From Marivita sp003149565 (GTDB lineage Bacteria; Pseudomonadota; Alphaproteobacteria; Rhodobacterales; Rhodobacteraceae), in the NCBI RefSeq assembly GCF_965216415.1, contig NZ_CBDCFU010000002.1: a stretch of 64,000 nucleotides of DNA; one strand, given 5' to 3'. The position numbers and the translations under genes were made by a program. Under the pieces are notes generated by a model that ran no database searches, had not been told where the DNA came from, and worked only from the letters and a program-made list of their open reading frames with translations. Below are positions 54,277 to 62,943 of this stretch, piece after piece. Every line of letters starts with the position of its first letter. Within the stretch, counting starts at the first letter, position 1.

Positions 54277-54325
54277 CGCCGCCTTATGACCGGCGGCGGG
54301 CGGGGGCTGCAACGGAAAATTGCCG

Positions 54326-55135
54326 TTACTTGGTCACACGTCCCCCGGCCATCATCACCGGATCGATGGCAAGCACGACGTGATAGGGCGTCGGCCCAAA
54401 GCCAAGTTGCGTGCAAAGCGCCTCGGACGGCGTGTTGCCTGTGCGAATGCCGGTAAAGAACTTGGTCATGCCGTGCCGCCGGTTCATCTCGTCCAGCACC
54501 ACTGCGCCAAGCCGGCTGGCGATGCCCTCGCCGCGGCGATCCGGATGGGTGGACAACATGCCCCACCAGCACAGACCCGGCCAGTTCGAGGCGGGGTGAT
54601 ACATCTCGACCGAGGCCGACGCGCCGACGATGCGCCCAGAAGGCTCGGCCACATAGGCGCAGACTGCGGGCCGTTCTAGTCCGCGCATGAACGGTCCAAG
54701 GGGCAACTGCACCTCGCACATCTGCGTGACCGCATCGAGACCGGCCATGATTTCGGTAGGGGTGTCCGGCCCCACTAGGCCGAGGGTCAGGTCATCGGCA
54801 AAGGGCCGGGCAGCCAGCCGTGCGCGGGCCAGCTGTAGGGTTTCGGCACTGCTGCGCCAATCCACGAAGCTGTCGGTTTTCAGCCCTTCGGCCTCCAGCG
54901 CGGCAAAGCGGGCGGCGACGTCCGCCTCATGCACATGCTCGCAGGCCGAAGCGCCCATTTCGCGGGCCATGGCGACCTGGCGCGACAATGGTGCGACCTC
55001 GGGCGACGCCAGTCCTAGCGCACGCCCATGGGTGACGATGGCGGGGTCGTCACGCAACTCCTGCCACTTTTCCCATACCCGCGCCTGCAGAGCCTGCGAG
55101 GCCGGGGAGCCAAAGGTTTCAACGGTCTTGATCAT
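54326..55135 (-). CDS. GNAT-family acetyltransferase-like protein
   Basis: 269 residues. The C-terminal 130 residues form a GNAT acetyl-CoA-binding fold (CAYVAEPSGRIVGASASVEMYHP, MLSTHPDRRGEGIASRLGAVVLDEM, IRTGNTPSEALCTQLGFGP). The N-terminal half is a separate region without a clear family, maybe a degenerate second GNAT copy. Substrate unknown. Confidence 0.8.
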   Translation of the reverse strand: MIKTVETFGSPASQALQARVWEKWQELRDDPAIVTHGRALGLASPEVAPLSRQVAMAREMGASACEHVHEADVAARFAALEAEGLKTDSFVDWRSSAETLQLARARLAARPFADDLTLGLVGPDTPTEIMAGLDAVTQMCEVQLPLGPFMRGLERPAVCAYVAEPSGRIVGASASVEMYHPASNWPGLCWWGMLSTHPDRRGEGIASRLGAVVLDEMNRRHGMTKFFTGIRTGNTPSEALCTQLGFGPTPYHVVLAIDPVMMAGGRVTK

Positions 55136-55255
55136 GGTTCAGCATGGCATAGCCGGGCGGCGTTCCAAAGCCAAATTGCGCAAAGCGCAAAAACCGGGTC
55201 GCGAGGGGGTTCATCTGCGCGATATGACTGGGGCAGAGGACAAAGAGGTTACGTC

Positions 55256-56101
55256 ATGCAGGCTATGACCGAAGAGACACACGCCTATCATTTTCATGTC
55301 ATGCGGCGGGCGCTGGATGTTATCGACGCCATAGGGCCGACGGTGTCGTTGGATGACCTTGCCGCGCAGATGAATATGAGCCCGGCGCATTTCCAGCGGG
55401 TGTTTTCGCGCTGGGTGGGTGTCAGCCCGAAACGGTATCAGCAATACCTTACGCTGGGCCACGCCAAGGCGCTGCTGGCCGAACGGTTCACCACGCTCGA
55501 GACCGCACATGCCGCTGGTCTTTCAGGTGGCGGGCGTTTGCACGATCTCTTCCTGCGTTGGGAGGCTATGAGCCCCGGCGACTTTGCGCGCAAAGGCGAA
55601 GGGCTGACAATCTACTGGGGCTGGTTCGACAGCCCGTTTGGGCCTGCCTTGGTGATGGGCACCGACAAGGGCCTCTGCGGGATCGGTTTCGGGGCCGAAT
55701 GCACCGAGGCCGAGGCGATGCAGGATCTCACAGGCCGCTGGCCCAATGCCACCTACATCGAAGAACCTGACAAGCTGGAGCCGTGGGTGCGTGCGGCGTT
55801 TGGCCAGGCGGAGGGAGATGTGCCGCTCTTCATGATTGGGGCGCCATTCCAGATCAAGGTCTGGGAAGCGTTGATGCAGATCCCGTCAGGGCATGTGACC
55901 ACCTATTCGGAAATTGCGGAATTCATCGGCCACCCCAAAGCCGTGCGTGCGGTCGGCACGGCGGTGGGCAGGAATCCGATCAGCTACCTGATCCCATGTC
56001 ACCGCGCCCTGCGCAAATCGGGGGGATTGGGCGGCTATCATTGGGGTTTGCCGGTCAAGCGCAGTATCCTGGCCTGGGAGTCCGCCCGCGTCGAAGCCTG
56101 A
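55256..56101 (+). CDS. Ada-like AraC/O6-methylguanine-DNA methyltransferase
   Basis: 281 residues. An N-terminal AraC-type helix-turn-helix (SLDDLAAQMNMSPAHFQRVFSRWVGVSPKRYQQYL, in pieces about 25-60) is joined to an O6-alkylguanine-DNA alkyltransferase with the active site LIPCHRALRKSGGLGGYHWG and the helix-turn-helix VTTYSEIAEFIGHPKAVRAVGTAVG. The N-terminal phosphotriester-repair Cys domain of E. coli Ada is missing. The ATG at 55256 follows AGAGG. Probably repairs and senses alkylation. Confidence 0.93.
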   Translation: MQAMTEETHAYHFHVMRRALDVIDAIGPTVSLDDLAAQMNMSPAHFQRVFSRWVGVSPKRYQQYLTLGHAKALLAERFTTLETAHAAGLSGGGRLHDLFLRWEAMSPGDFARKGEGLTIYWGWFDSPFGPALVMGTDKGLCGIGFGAECTEAEAMQDLTGRWPNATYIEEPDKLEPWVRAAFGQAEGDVPLFMIGAPFQIKVWEALMQIPSGHVTTYSEIAEFIGHPKAVRAVGTAVGRNPISYLIPCHRALRKSGGLGGYHWGLPVKRSILAWESARVEA

Positions 56102-56216
56102 GCCTTGCGCGGAAATGCGCCGATTTTTCCACGACATCAGGGAACTTACCCCCTATGTTATCGCATAGCAGTATGTAGACCCCCATAATTGGGCGCAGTT
56201 AGATGAGGCCAAACAT

Positions 56217-56885
56217 ATGACATTTACCAAATTTCCCCTGACCGCAGCGCTGTGCGGCGCGCTTGCCCTTTCGGCATGTACGACGGGAAACTTCAACGAT
56301 CCAAATGATCCGAACCGGCAAACCAAAAACGGTGCGCTTATTGGCGCAGGTGCAGGTGCCGTGATCGGTGCTCTCATGGGCAATGATCCGGAAGAGCGCC
56401 GCCGCAATGCTGCTGCAGGTGCCATTCTTGGTGCAGGCGGTGGGGCCATTATCGGCAACCGTCTCGATAAGCAGGAAGCAGACCTGCGGGCGCAGATCGG
56501 AAACGATAACGTTTCGATCCGCAACACAGGGGATCGTCTGATCGTGACATTGCCGCAGGACATCCTGTTTGCAACCGACAGCGCAACCTTGCGTCCTGAC
56601 CTGCAGCGTGACCTGCGCACAGTGGGTCAGAACCTGCTCGCCTATCCGGATACAACCGTTCAGGTTATCGGTCACACGGATAACACTGGGGATGCTGGCT
56701 ATAACCTCAACCTGTCGCGTCAGCGTGCACAGTCCGTTGCGAATATCCTGATGAGCGAAGGTGTGCCTTCCTTCCGGATCCAGAGCATCGGTCGCGGTGA
56801 GGATCAGCCTGTTGCGAGCAACCTGACGCCTGAAGGCCGTGCGCAGAACCGGCGTGTGGAAATCGTGATCCTGCCCAACGCTTGA
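56217..56885 (+). CDS. OmpA-family lipoprotein with glycine-zipper
   Basis: 222 residues. Lipoprotein signal with lipobox LSAC (Cys about 21), a glycine-zipper-like stretch (ALIGAGAGAVIGALMG and AAAGAILGAGGGAIIG; about 40-80), then the OmpA C-terminal peptidoglycan-binding domain (ILFATDSATLRPDL, VQVIGHTDNTGDAGYNLNLSRQRAQSVANIL, GRGEDQPVASNLTPEGRAQNRRVEI). It resembles YiaD and should anchor the outer membrane to the wall. A terminator follows. Confidence 0.93.
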   Translation: MTFTKFPLTAALCGALALSACTTGNFNDPNDPNRQTKNGALIGAGAGAVIGALMGNDPEERRRNAAAGAILGAGGGAIIGNRLDKQEADLRAQIGNDNVSIRNTGDRLIVTLPQDILFATDSATLRPDLQRDLRTVGQNLLAYPDTTVQVIGHTDNTGDAGYNLNLSRQRAQSVANILMSEGVPSFRIQSIGRGEDQPVASNLTPEGRAQNRRVEIVILPNA

Positions 56886-56907
56886 TCGCGCCAAACGCAC
56901 AGAAAAC

Positions 56908-56936
56908 AAGCCCGCACCCCCGTGGTGCGGGCTTTT
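56908..56936 (+). terminator. Rho-independent terminator after OmpA lipoprotein gene
   Basis: 11-bp stem AAGCCCGCACC / GGTGCGGGCTT, loop CCCGT, then TT and more T, 22 bases after the stop. Confidence 0.9.
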
Positions 56937-57015
56937 ATTTATCGCGACCCATCGAATTGCTTGTCTCACAGCGGGCCGGACCCAGGTCATGCGGCAAACA
57001 TACAGGAGACACGTA

Positions 57016-57570
57016 ATGGCAGACTTAAAGCTTGTCGGACTATGCGGTTCGTTGCGCAAAGCTTCGACCAACCGCCTGCTAATGCTCGAAGCGGTTCGCC
57101 GCTTTGGCGAAGCTGAATTCATTGACGCTGATCTGCGCTTTCCCCTGTACGACGGCGACTTGGAACGTGATGTGGGTATTCCGGATGAGGTGCAGGCCTT
57201 GTCCGATCACATTGCTACGTCCGACGCGGTGATCGTGGCGACGCCGGAATACAACAAGGGTATTTCTGGCGTTCTCAAGAATGCGCTGGATTGGGTCAGC
57301 AGGACGAAAGGCAGCCCGTGGGCGGATAAGCCTGTAGCCCTGATGTCTGCCGCCGCCGGGCGCGCAGGGGGCGAGCGCACGCAGAACATGGCCCGCCTGT
57401 GCCTGACGCCGTTTCGGCCTTTGCTGTTGACTGGCCCCGAGGTCATGGTCGCCGCGACGTCTCAGCAGTGGGATGAAAATGGACGCTTGATCAATGAATT
57501 GAATGCGCAGGCTTTAGATGAGCTCATGGCGTCTCTGAGACGTCACGCCGTAGCGCGACAGTCTCTGTGA
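57016..57570 (+). CDS. NADPH-dependent FMN reductase
   Basis: 184-residue flavodoxin-fold enzyme reducing FMN or quinones with NAD(P)H. FMN-binding GSLRKASTNRLL near the start, TPEYNKGISGVLKNALDWVSR in the middle. The ATG at 57016 follows AGGAG; an upstream in-frame start is less likely. It ends one base before the convergent sugar transferase gene stop. Confidence 0.92.
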   Translation: MADLKLVGLCGSLRKASTNRLLMLEAVRRFGEAEFIDADLRFPLYDGDLERDVGIPDEVQALSDHIATSDAVIVATPEYNKGISGVLKNALDWVSRTKGSPWADKPVALMSAAAGRAGGERTQNMARLCLTPFRPLLLTGPEVMVAATSQQWDENGRLINELNAQALDELMASLRRHAVARQSL

Positions 57571-58260
57571 TCAGCAGCCGGTGCCTCTGGTGACAACGCT
57601 TATCGTCTTGAGCATGACAGACAGATCCTGCCGAAAGGTCACCTTACGGAGATATTCTGCATCATAGTGCGCGCGTTCGGCAAAGCTGCTCTTGTGGCGA
57701 ACCGAGATCTGCCAGAAGCCAGTGATGCCTGGACGTAGCGCATAATACGCTGAACCGGGGTACATGGCCTGCTGCTCCGACATCATCGGGCGCGGTCCAA
57801 CAAGCGACATTTCGCCTTTCAGCACATTCCAGAGCTGTGGCAGTTCGTCCAAAGACGTCTTGCGCAGGAATTGGCCGACCTTCGTGATGCGCGGATCATT
57901 GCGCAGCTTCTGGTTGCGGTCCCATTCGATCCGAGCTGCGGGATTGGCACGCAGGTGTTCTTCGAGCGCGGCATCCGCGTTCGCGACCATGCTGCGCAGC
58001 TTCCACATTTGGAACGTTTTGCCAAAGCGACCGACGCGAGCTTGCTTGTAAAACGGTGAGCCACCGTCGCGGGCCACCAGACAGGCACAGATCCCAACGA
58101 CCAAAAGTACTGCAGGAGCGGCCATGATGACCAAGAGGATATCAAGAACTCGCTTCATGCGATCGCGATAAACTCGTGTCGGTTCTGGCCGTGAAAACGC
58201 GGCGCCAATCAGCGTCTCGATTTCGGCAGCAGGACCGGTTTGGCGAATGTGAAGCGTCAT
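57571..58260 (-). CDS. Bacterial sugar transferase (exopolysaccharide-initiating)
   Basis: 229 residues. One membrane segment (ILLVIMAAPAVLLVVGICACLVA, about 40-62), then the phosphoglycosyltransferase core with GSPFYKQARVGRFGKTFQMWKLRSM, LRKTSLDELPQLWNVLKGEMSLVGPRPMM and GITGFWQISVR. It moves a sugar-phosphate onto undecaprenyl phosphate, the first step of exopolysaccharide or O-antigen synthesis. The ATG at 58260 is chosen over 58314. It has a long upstream non-coding region and no other polysaccharide genes beside it. Confidence 0.93.
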   Translation of the reverse strand: MTLHIRQTGPAAEIETLIGAAFSRPEPTRVYRDRMKRVLDILLVIMAAPAVLLVVGICACLVARDGGSPFYKQARVGRFGKTFQMWKLRSMVANADAALEEHLRANPAARIEWDRNQKLRNDPRITKVGQFLRKTSLDELPQLWNVLKGEMSLVGPRPMMSEQQAMYPGSAYYALRPGITGFWQISVRHKSSFAERAHYDAEYLRKVTFRQDLSVMLKTISVVTRGTGC

Positions 58261-58986
58261 TTGAACACCCTGTTGACCTTTTGCGGTCAGCCGTTTGCTG
58301 GATGCCTCAGGCATGAAGATATCGTTTGCTCACAGCGCATTACGGCGAGCATTCAATGCGGATCGATGATCCGATCACTACGATTTCAGGCTATGTGGCA
58401 GACTTTAGCAGACGAACCTTACGCAACTCCCAAGTGGAAGCACCAACCCCCAAGTGCCTTTCGAAGATTTTGGCAGGATTGTGGCCTGCCGAAGCATGAC
58501 TTCTTTATGGCGACGTGCCCTATTTAGGTCAACTTTCGTAAAACGTGGAAACTTTGTGGTGTGTTTCTGCATCTGCATCGCCTTAAGCGTGTGTCAGCGA
58601 CTGTGTCCGTTTCAGAAAAAATGCAAGTTTTCATCACATTTTATGGGCTCGGCCTAAAATGGCGGGAACGAGGATTTAACGTTGCTAAGAGTAGGAGGCT
58701 CGCTCGTGTTTGGTCGGGTCTGACCGGAGTGCTTTGTGACGTTCCGTCACCAAACTGGGAAAACTTGCTCGATTGATGTCTGTTTATGGTCAGTGGGCAG
58801 ATCAGTTCTTCTTCCAGGCGAGTATTGTTGGTTATCTGCGAACGGTGCGAGGTGCTGCTTTGTAGGCAGCGAGCGGGCGTATCGTTGGGCAATTTCGCAG
58901 CGATGGCTGTCCAATTGTTTCAAAAAGTGGCTATTATCGCCTATGTGAGTGAGGGTGGTTCGATCACCCGATGTCACGATCACGGA

Positions 58987-59017
58987 TTGAAATAAATTGA
59001 AATATATTTGGTATAAT
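58987..59017 (+). promoter_or_regulatory. Candidate promoter for the RNase D-like gene
   Basis: TTGAAA (58987-58992), 19 bases, then TATAAT (59012-59017), within the most AT-rich stretch of the gap. Spacing is longer than the ideal 17. The start codon of the next gene is 154 bases away. Confidence 0.4.
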
Positions 59018-59021
59018 TGGG

Positions 59022-59037
59022 GCTATCTTAAGATAGC
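59022..59037. promoter_or_regulatory. Palindromic operator candidate
   Basis: GCTATCTTAAGATAGC is a perfect 16-base palindrome beginning five bases after the TATAAT box, covering the expected transcription start. That is a classic repressor position; no regulator gene is adjacent. Confidence 0.45.
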
Positions 59038-59170
59038 TTGTGACACGAATGAGCCCGAATCATGACCTAAAAATCAGAATCGGACGAAAGTACGGCCAGC
59101 TTGCGCAGGTTGCGCCACAATCCGCGAAAGTCTATCTGCCGCTGAAGTTCCATGAACAGGATGAATTGTC

Positions 59171-59785
59171 ATGTCCCATTCCGTCTATCTCCGTGATCTT
59201 CCTGACGGCCTTGACCTTGGCCCCGAAGTCGCCATTGATTGCGAAACGATGGGACTGCATCCACATCGCGACCGTCTCTGCGTTGTTCAATTGTCGGGGG
59301 GGGATGGCAAAGCCCATCTTGTTCAAATCCAAATCGGTCAGACATCTGCTCCGAACCTCGAAAAACTTCTGACCAATCCCAATGTGCTGAAGCTCTTTCA
59401 CTATGGTCGGTTCGATATCGCCGCCATGCAAAACGCGTTCGGTGTTCTGACGGCGCCGGTCTATTGCACAAAAATCGCAAGCCGACTGGTGCGGACATAT
59501 ACAGACCGCCACGGCCTCAAGGTGTTGTTGCAAGAGCTGCTTGGGATCGACATCTCAAAGCAGCAACAATCAAGCGATTGGGGGGCCGAAACGCTTAGTC
59601 AGGCGCAGATCGACTATGCGGCGTCTGATGTGCTGTATCTGCACAAGCTGCGCGATGCCCTTCAAGTCATGCTGGAGCGCGAGGGGCGCGCGGAACTGGC
59701 GCAATCCTGTTTTGATTTCTTGCCAACGCGTGCGCAGCTTGATCTCGCGGGCTGGCCAGACACCGACATCTTTGCCCATAGCTGA
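59171..59785 (+). CDS. rnd: Ribonuclease D-like 3'-5' exonuclease
   Basis: 204 residues, DEDDy exonuclease domain: VAIDCETMGLHPHRDRLCVVQL (Asp-Glu pair), HYGRFDIAAMQNAF, and YAASDVLYLHKLRDAL (motif III Tyr). The C-terminal HRDC domains of E. coli RNase D are missing, so it is the short alphaproteobacterial form. Acts on the 3' ends of small structured RNAs such as tRNA precursors in the family. Next gene lptC begins 15 bases on. Confidence 0.9.
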   Translation: MSHSVYLRDLPDGLDLGPEVAIDCETMGLHPHRDRLCVVQLSGGDGKAHLVQIQIGQTSAPNLEKLLTNPNVLKLFHYGRFDIAAMQNAFGVLTAPVYCTKIASRLVRTYTDRHGLKVLLQELLGIDISKQQQSSDWGAETLSQAQIDYAASDVLYLHKLRDALQVMLEREGRAELAQSCFDFLPTRAQLDLAGWPDTDIFAHS

Positions 59786-59799
59786 TCGCCTGAAAGAGG

Positions 59800-60393
59800 A
59801 TGTATTCGCGCCTGATCGCCTGGTTGAAGATACTGCTTCCTCTGGGGGCGCTTGCGCTCTTATCGACAATATTTCTTTATTCGCGCGGCCCCGACCCGAT
59901 CGCGTCTCTGCCCATGCTCACTGGCGGAGCAGACCCAACACGGACCGAGCAAATCGGAGGTCCCTTCTACGCCGGGACCACAGAGAACGGCCAGGGCATC
60001 ACTCTCGCGGCTCGGCAGGCGCGGTTTACTGATCCAGAAAGCTCAGGCGTGATCGCCGATGATCTGCGGGCAGTCATTGATGTGCGCGATGGTAACCGCA
60101 TTATTATTGATGCAAGCATCGGGCAGATGGGAAAAAGTGACCGTTTGCTGTTGCGGGAGGGGGTCACGCTGGAAAGTAGCTCGGGATACACGGTGCGCGC
60201 AGACGGGCTCGACGCAGATATTGATCGCGTCGCAATAGAAAGCACGTCGGAGGTGGAGGCAGAGGGACCTGGCCTGACACTGTCGGCGGGAAAACTCCGT
60301 GTGGAGGAGAGCGAAGACACCGCCGACATTCAGTTGCTGTTCACGAACGGGGTAAAGCTGATATACATTCCGCAACAAGACGGGGCTGAATGA
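59800..60393 (+). CDS. lptC: LPS export protein LptC
   Basis: 197 residues with one N-terminal membrane segment (LIAWLKILLPLGALALLSTIFLY) and a periplasmic beta-jellyroll (FYAGTTENGQGITLAARQARF, ...TLESSSGYTVRADGLDAD). It passes LPS from the LptBFG extractor to LptA. The only near ATG lies right after GAAAGAGG. Overlaps lptA by four bases, in the order lptC-lptA-lptB. Confidence 0.9.
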   Translation: MYSRLIAWLKILLPLGALALLSTIFLYSRGPDPIASLPMLTGGADPTRTEQIGGPFYAGTTENGQGITLAARQARFTDPESSGVIADDLRAVIDVRDGNRIIIDASIGQMGKSDRLLLREGVTLESSSGYTVRADGLDADIDRVAIESTSEVEAEGPGLTLSAGKLRVEESEDTADIQLLFTNGVKLIYIPQQDGAE

Positions 60394-60875
60394 TGATCCG
60401 AGAAATGTTTACCGTGGTTGCGATTGCATTCGCAACACTTGCGCAGGCGCAGGGAACCGAGGTTGCCTTCGGCACGGTGCAGCAGGACACATCGCTGCCG
60501 GTCGAAGTCAGCGCGGATTCTCTGTCCGTGTCGCAGAGCGATGGGTCAGCCCTGTTCACAGGGAATGTCATTATCGGGCAGGGAGAGATGCGTCTCTCTG
60601 CGCCGCGCGTTCTTGTCTATTACACAGAGAACCAGACCGGTGTTGATCGGCTTGAGGCCACCGGCGGTGTAACGCTGGTGAACGGTGATCAGGCGGCCGA
60701 GGCTGACACGGCCGAGTATGAGGTCAACCGCGGGACCATCCGGATGGTGGGCAATGTATTGTTGACCCAAGGGGCAAACACGCTTGTCTCGGACAGTATG
60801 GATGTGGACCTTGAGGCGGGCACAGCACTGATGAATGGTCGCGTACGGACGGTGTTCCAGTCAGGCGACAATTGA
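60390..60875 (+). CDS. lptA: LPS transport protein LptA
   Basis: 161 residues. Signal peptide (FTVVAIAFATLAQAQG) and an OstA-like beta-jellyroll: VEVSADSLSVSQSDGSALFTGNVIIGQGEMRLSAPRVLVYY in pieces, RLEATGGVTLVNGDQAAEADTAEYEVNRGTIRMVGNVLLTQG. Forms the periplasmic bridge for LPS transport. Overlaps lptC by four bases and shares one base with the lptB start codon. Confidence 0.93.
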   Translation: MMIREMFTVVAIAFATLAQAQGTEVAFGTVQQDTSLPVEVSADSLSVSQSDGSALFTGNVIIGQGEMRLSAPRVLVYYTENQTGVDRLEATGGVTLVNGDQAAEADTAEYEVNRGTIRMVGNVLLTQGANTLVSDSMDVDLEAGTALMNGRVRTVFQSGDN

Positions 60876-61633
60876 TGTCCGGCCCTGACCTATCTGTCAC
60901 GGATGGCCGAAGTGGCCTTCTCGTCCGGCATCTGCGCAAGAGTTACAAGAAGCGAGTGGTGATCCGCGACGTTTCCCTCGAAGTACATCGCGGCGAGGTC
61001 GTCGCCCTCTTAGGGCCTAACGGCAGCGGCAAGACAACGTCGTTCTATGCGATTGCAGGCCTCGTGAATCCAGAGGGTGGGCAGGTTCTTATCGACGGGC
61101 AGGACGTGACGTATCTTCCCATGTACCGACGTGCGCGTATGGGCATCGGGTATCTGCCGCAGGAAATGTCGATCTTTCGGGGTATGAGCGTCGAAGACAA
61201 TATCAGCGCCATTCTCGACATAAGCCAGCCTGATCGTCATAAACGGCGGGAACGACTTGAAGAGCTTTTGGGCGAGTTTTCCATCGAACATCTGCGCCGC
61301 GCGCCCGCGCTGGCCCTGTCTGGCGGTGAACGTCGCCGCGTTGAGATCGCGCGCTGTCTGGCCGCCGATCCGAAATACCTTCTGCTGGACGAACCCTTCG
61401 CCGGTGTGGATCCGATCAGCGTCGGTGATATTCGCCATCTCGTGGCTGATCTCAAGAAGCGGGGCATTGGGGTTTTGATCACAGATCATAACGTGCGAGA
61501 AACGCTCGAGATCGTGGATCGCGCCTATATCCTGCATGACGGAAAAGTATTGATGTCAGGGTCACCGGATGAGGTGGTGCGCAACGAAAACGTGCGGCGT
61601 GTCTATCTGGGTGACAGTTTTCGCATTGGATAA
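60875..61633 (+). CDS. lptB: LPS export ABC ATPase LptB
   Basis: 252 residues. Walker A LLGPNGSGKTTSFYAI, Q-loop GIGYLPQEMSIFRGMSVEDNI, signature LSGGERRRVEIARCLA, Walker B YLLLDEPFAGVDPISV, and the His in ITDHNVRE; all match LptB. Powers LPS extraction with LptFG, which are elsewhere. The start codon shares its A with the lptA stop. Confidence 0.95.
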   Translation: MSGPDLSVTDGRSGLLVRHLRKSYKKRVVIRDVSLEVHRGEVVALLGPNGSGKTTSFYAIAGLVNPEGGQVLIDGQDVTYLPMYRRARMGIGYLPQEMSIFRGMSVEDNISAILDISQPDRHKRRERLEELLGEFSIEHLRRAPALALSGGERRRVEIARCLAADPKYLLLDEPFAGVDPISVGDIRHLVADLKKRGIGVLITDHNVRETLEIVDRAYILHDGKVLMSGSPDEVVRNENVRRVYLGDSFRIG

Positions 61634-61658
61634 TTCCCGCTTCTTTCGTCGGAAATGA

Positions 61659-61687
61659 TTGACACGCAGCCCGTGCGGGATTGAAAT
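61659..61687 (+). promoter_or_regulatory. Candidate promoter for hpf
   Basis: TTGACA (61659-61664), 17 bases, TGAAAT (61682-61687), in the 223-base gap between lptB and hpf, about 170 bases ahead of the hpf start. A GC hairpin (GGCCC..GGGCC near 61806-61820) lies in the leader. Confidence 0.4.
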
Positions 61688-61856
61688 GATCCTATGGCGT
61701 TTGAAGACTCAGACCGTCAATTTCCGCTCCGCCTGCCACTCCGGCTGGACAATGAAACACAACGGTCAGTACGCCATCTTACTCTTGCCTCCGAACTTGG
61801 CACCCGGCCCCGCCGGGCCCGTTCGGGTGCAGAACCAAAACAATAAAGGACATCCT

Positions 61857-62420
61857 ATGCGTTACCAGATAACCGGCAAACAGATTGATGTTGGTGAAGC
61901 CCTTCAGACTCATGCGAAGACCGAACTGGACGCCATGCTGGGCAAGTATGCCGGCCGTCCGACGGATGCGACCGTTGTCTTCTCCAAGAGCGCCCATGAA
62001 TTTGTTTGTGAGACAGTGGTACATCTGTCGACTGGTTTGAACGCGACCGCCAAGGCGCATGCGACGGAGATCTACTCTGCGTTCGATGCCTGTTGCGAAA
62101 AGATGGACAAGCAGTTGCGCCGGTACAAGCGCCGACTCAAGGACCACCATAAGGACCGGACAGAACCTGTTGAACTCATCGGGGCTTCCTCATATATCCT
62201 CGCCAGCGAAGCGGACGTGCATGATGACGAACCGGAATCACTGCAGCCCATTATTGTCGCCGAGATGGAAACCAAGATCCCATCTTTGACAGTGGGTGAG
62301 GCAGTGATGCAGATGGAGTTAGCGGGACTGCCAGTTTTGGTGTTCCGCAATGACAAAAAGGACGGTGTGAACGTCGTATATCGTCGGGACGATGGAAACA
62401 TCGGCTGGATTGACCCGTAA
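61857..62420 (+). CDS. hpf: Ribosome hibernation promoting factor, long form
   Basis: 187 residues. N-terminal S30AE domain (RYQITGKQIDVGEALQTHAKTELDAMLGKY, VVFSKSAHEFVCETVVHL) and the C-terminal dimerisation domain of long HPF (SLTVGEAVMQMELAGLPVLVFRNDKKDGVNVVYRRDDGNIGWIDP). It stops translation and joins 70S ribosomes into 100S dimers in slow growth. The ATG at 61857 follows AAAGGA; the longer frame upstream is leader. Confidence 0.95.
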   Translation: MRYQITGKQIDVGEALQTHAKTELDAMLGKYAGRPTDATVVFSKSAHEFVCETVVHLSTGLNATAKAHATEIYSAFDACCEKMDKQLRRYKRRLKDHHKDRTEPVELIGASSYILASEADVHDDEPESLQPIIVAEMETKIPSLTVGEAVMQMELAGLPVLVFRNDKKDGVNVVYRRDDGNIGWIDP

Positions 62421-62463
62421 AAGCGATGTACGGGCGGGCTTCGCCTTGAAAAACGAGCATTAC

Positions 62464-62928
62464 ATGAAATTTGCAGACCTGTTGAACTCGAAAGCCGTGA
62501 AGGCTGTGACGACTGTTTCAAGCAAGAAGCGCTTGATGCATGATATCGCGGATGTTGCCGAGTCTGCCTATGGCATTTCTGCTCAACGCGCCATCGAGGC
62601 GCTTTTGGAACGTGAAAGCCTTGGCCCGACAGGTGTGGGCCATGGCGTTGCACTGCCGCACGCGCGGCTGGATTGTGTGGAATCTGTCGTCGGCGTGTTT
62701 ATTCTTCTGGAAAAGCCGATTGATTTCGATGCTATCGACCGACAGCCCGTTGATGTGATTTTTGCGCTTTTTGCTCCAGAAGATGCGGGCGTCGAACACC
62801 TCAAAGCTTTGGCGCTCGTATCACGGACCCTGCGTGACCAGAATTTCTGCAGCAAGCTTCGAGCCAACCCCGATCCGTCAACTCTGCATACAATTATCAC
62901 CGAGGCGGCGTCGGTGCAGGCAGCCTAA
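62464..62928 (+). CDS. ptsN: PTS IIA-like nitrogen-regulatory protein PtsN
   Basis: 154 residues, EIIA-Ntr fold. Phosphorylated His lies in GVGHGVALPHARL; LGPTGVG, VGVFILLEKPIDFDAID and FALFAPEDAGVEHLKALALVSRTLRD match. Works at the end of the nitrogen phosphotransferase relay (PtsP, NPr). The gene order lptCAB-hpf-ptsN lacks rpoN, which sits between lptB and hpf in many proteobacteria. Confidence 0.95.
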   Translation: MKFADLLNSKAVKAVTTVSSKKRLMHDIADVAESAYGISAQRAIEALLERESLGPTGVGHGVALPHARLDCVESVVGVFILLEKPIDFDAIDRQPVDVIFALFAPEDAGVEHLKALALVSRTLRDQNFCSKLRANPDPSTLHTIITEAASVQAA

Positions 62929-62943
62929 AGAGCGAGCGCGGTT

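Larger units (their letters stand above)
58261..59170. other. 910-base non-coding region, AT-richer than neighbours
   Basis: Frames on both strands give no family signature, no suitable ribosome binding sites, and odd codon use. It holds several dyads: GTGACG-TTC-CGTCAC (58736-58750), GGGTG..CACCC (58953-58969), and a 16-base palindrome (59022-59037). A candidate promoter lies at 58987-59017. It is probably the regulatory region of the sugar transferase (minus) and the RNase D-like gene (plus); a small RNA cannot be excluded. Confidence 0.5.

Noticed and set aside
58953..58969. tRNA T-arm-like hairpin GGGTG-GTTCGAT-CACCC
   Set aside because: The base after the loop does not give the G53-C61 pair, and no acceptor, D or anticodon stems fit around it.
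61661..61676. Sigma-54-like TGACACG..GTGC ahead of hpf
   Set aside because: Mismatches in both the GG and TTGC elements; the overlapping TTGACA-N17-TGAAAT fits better.
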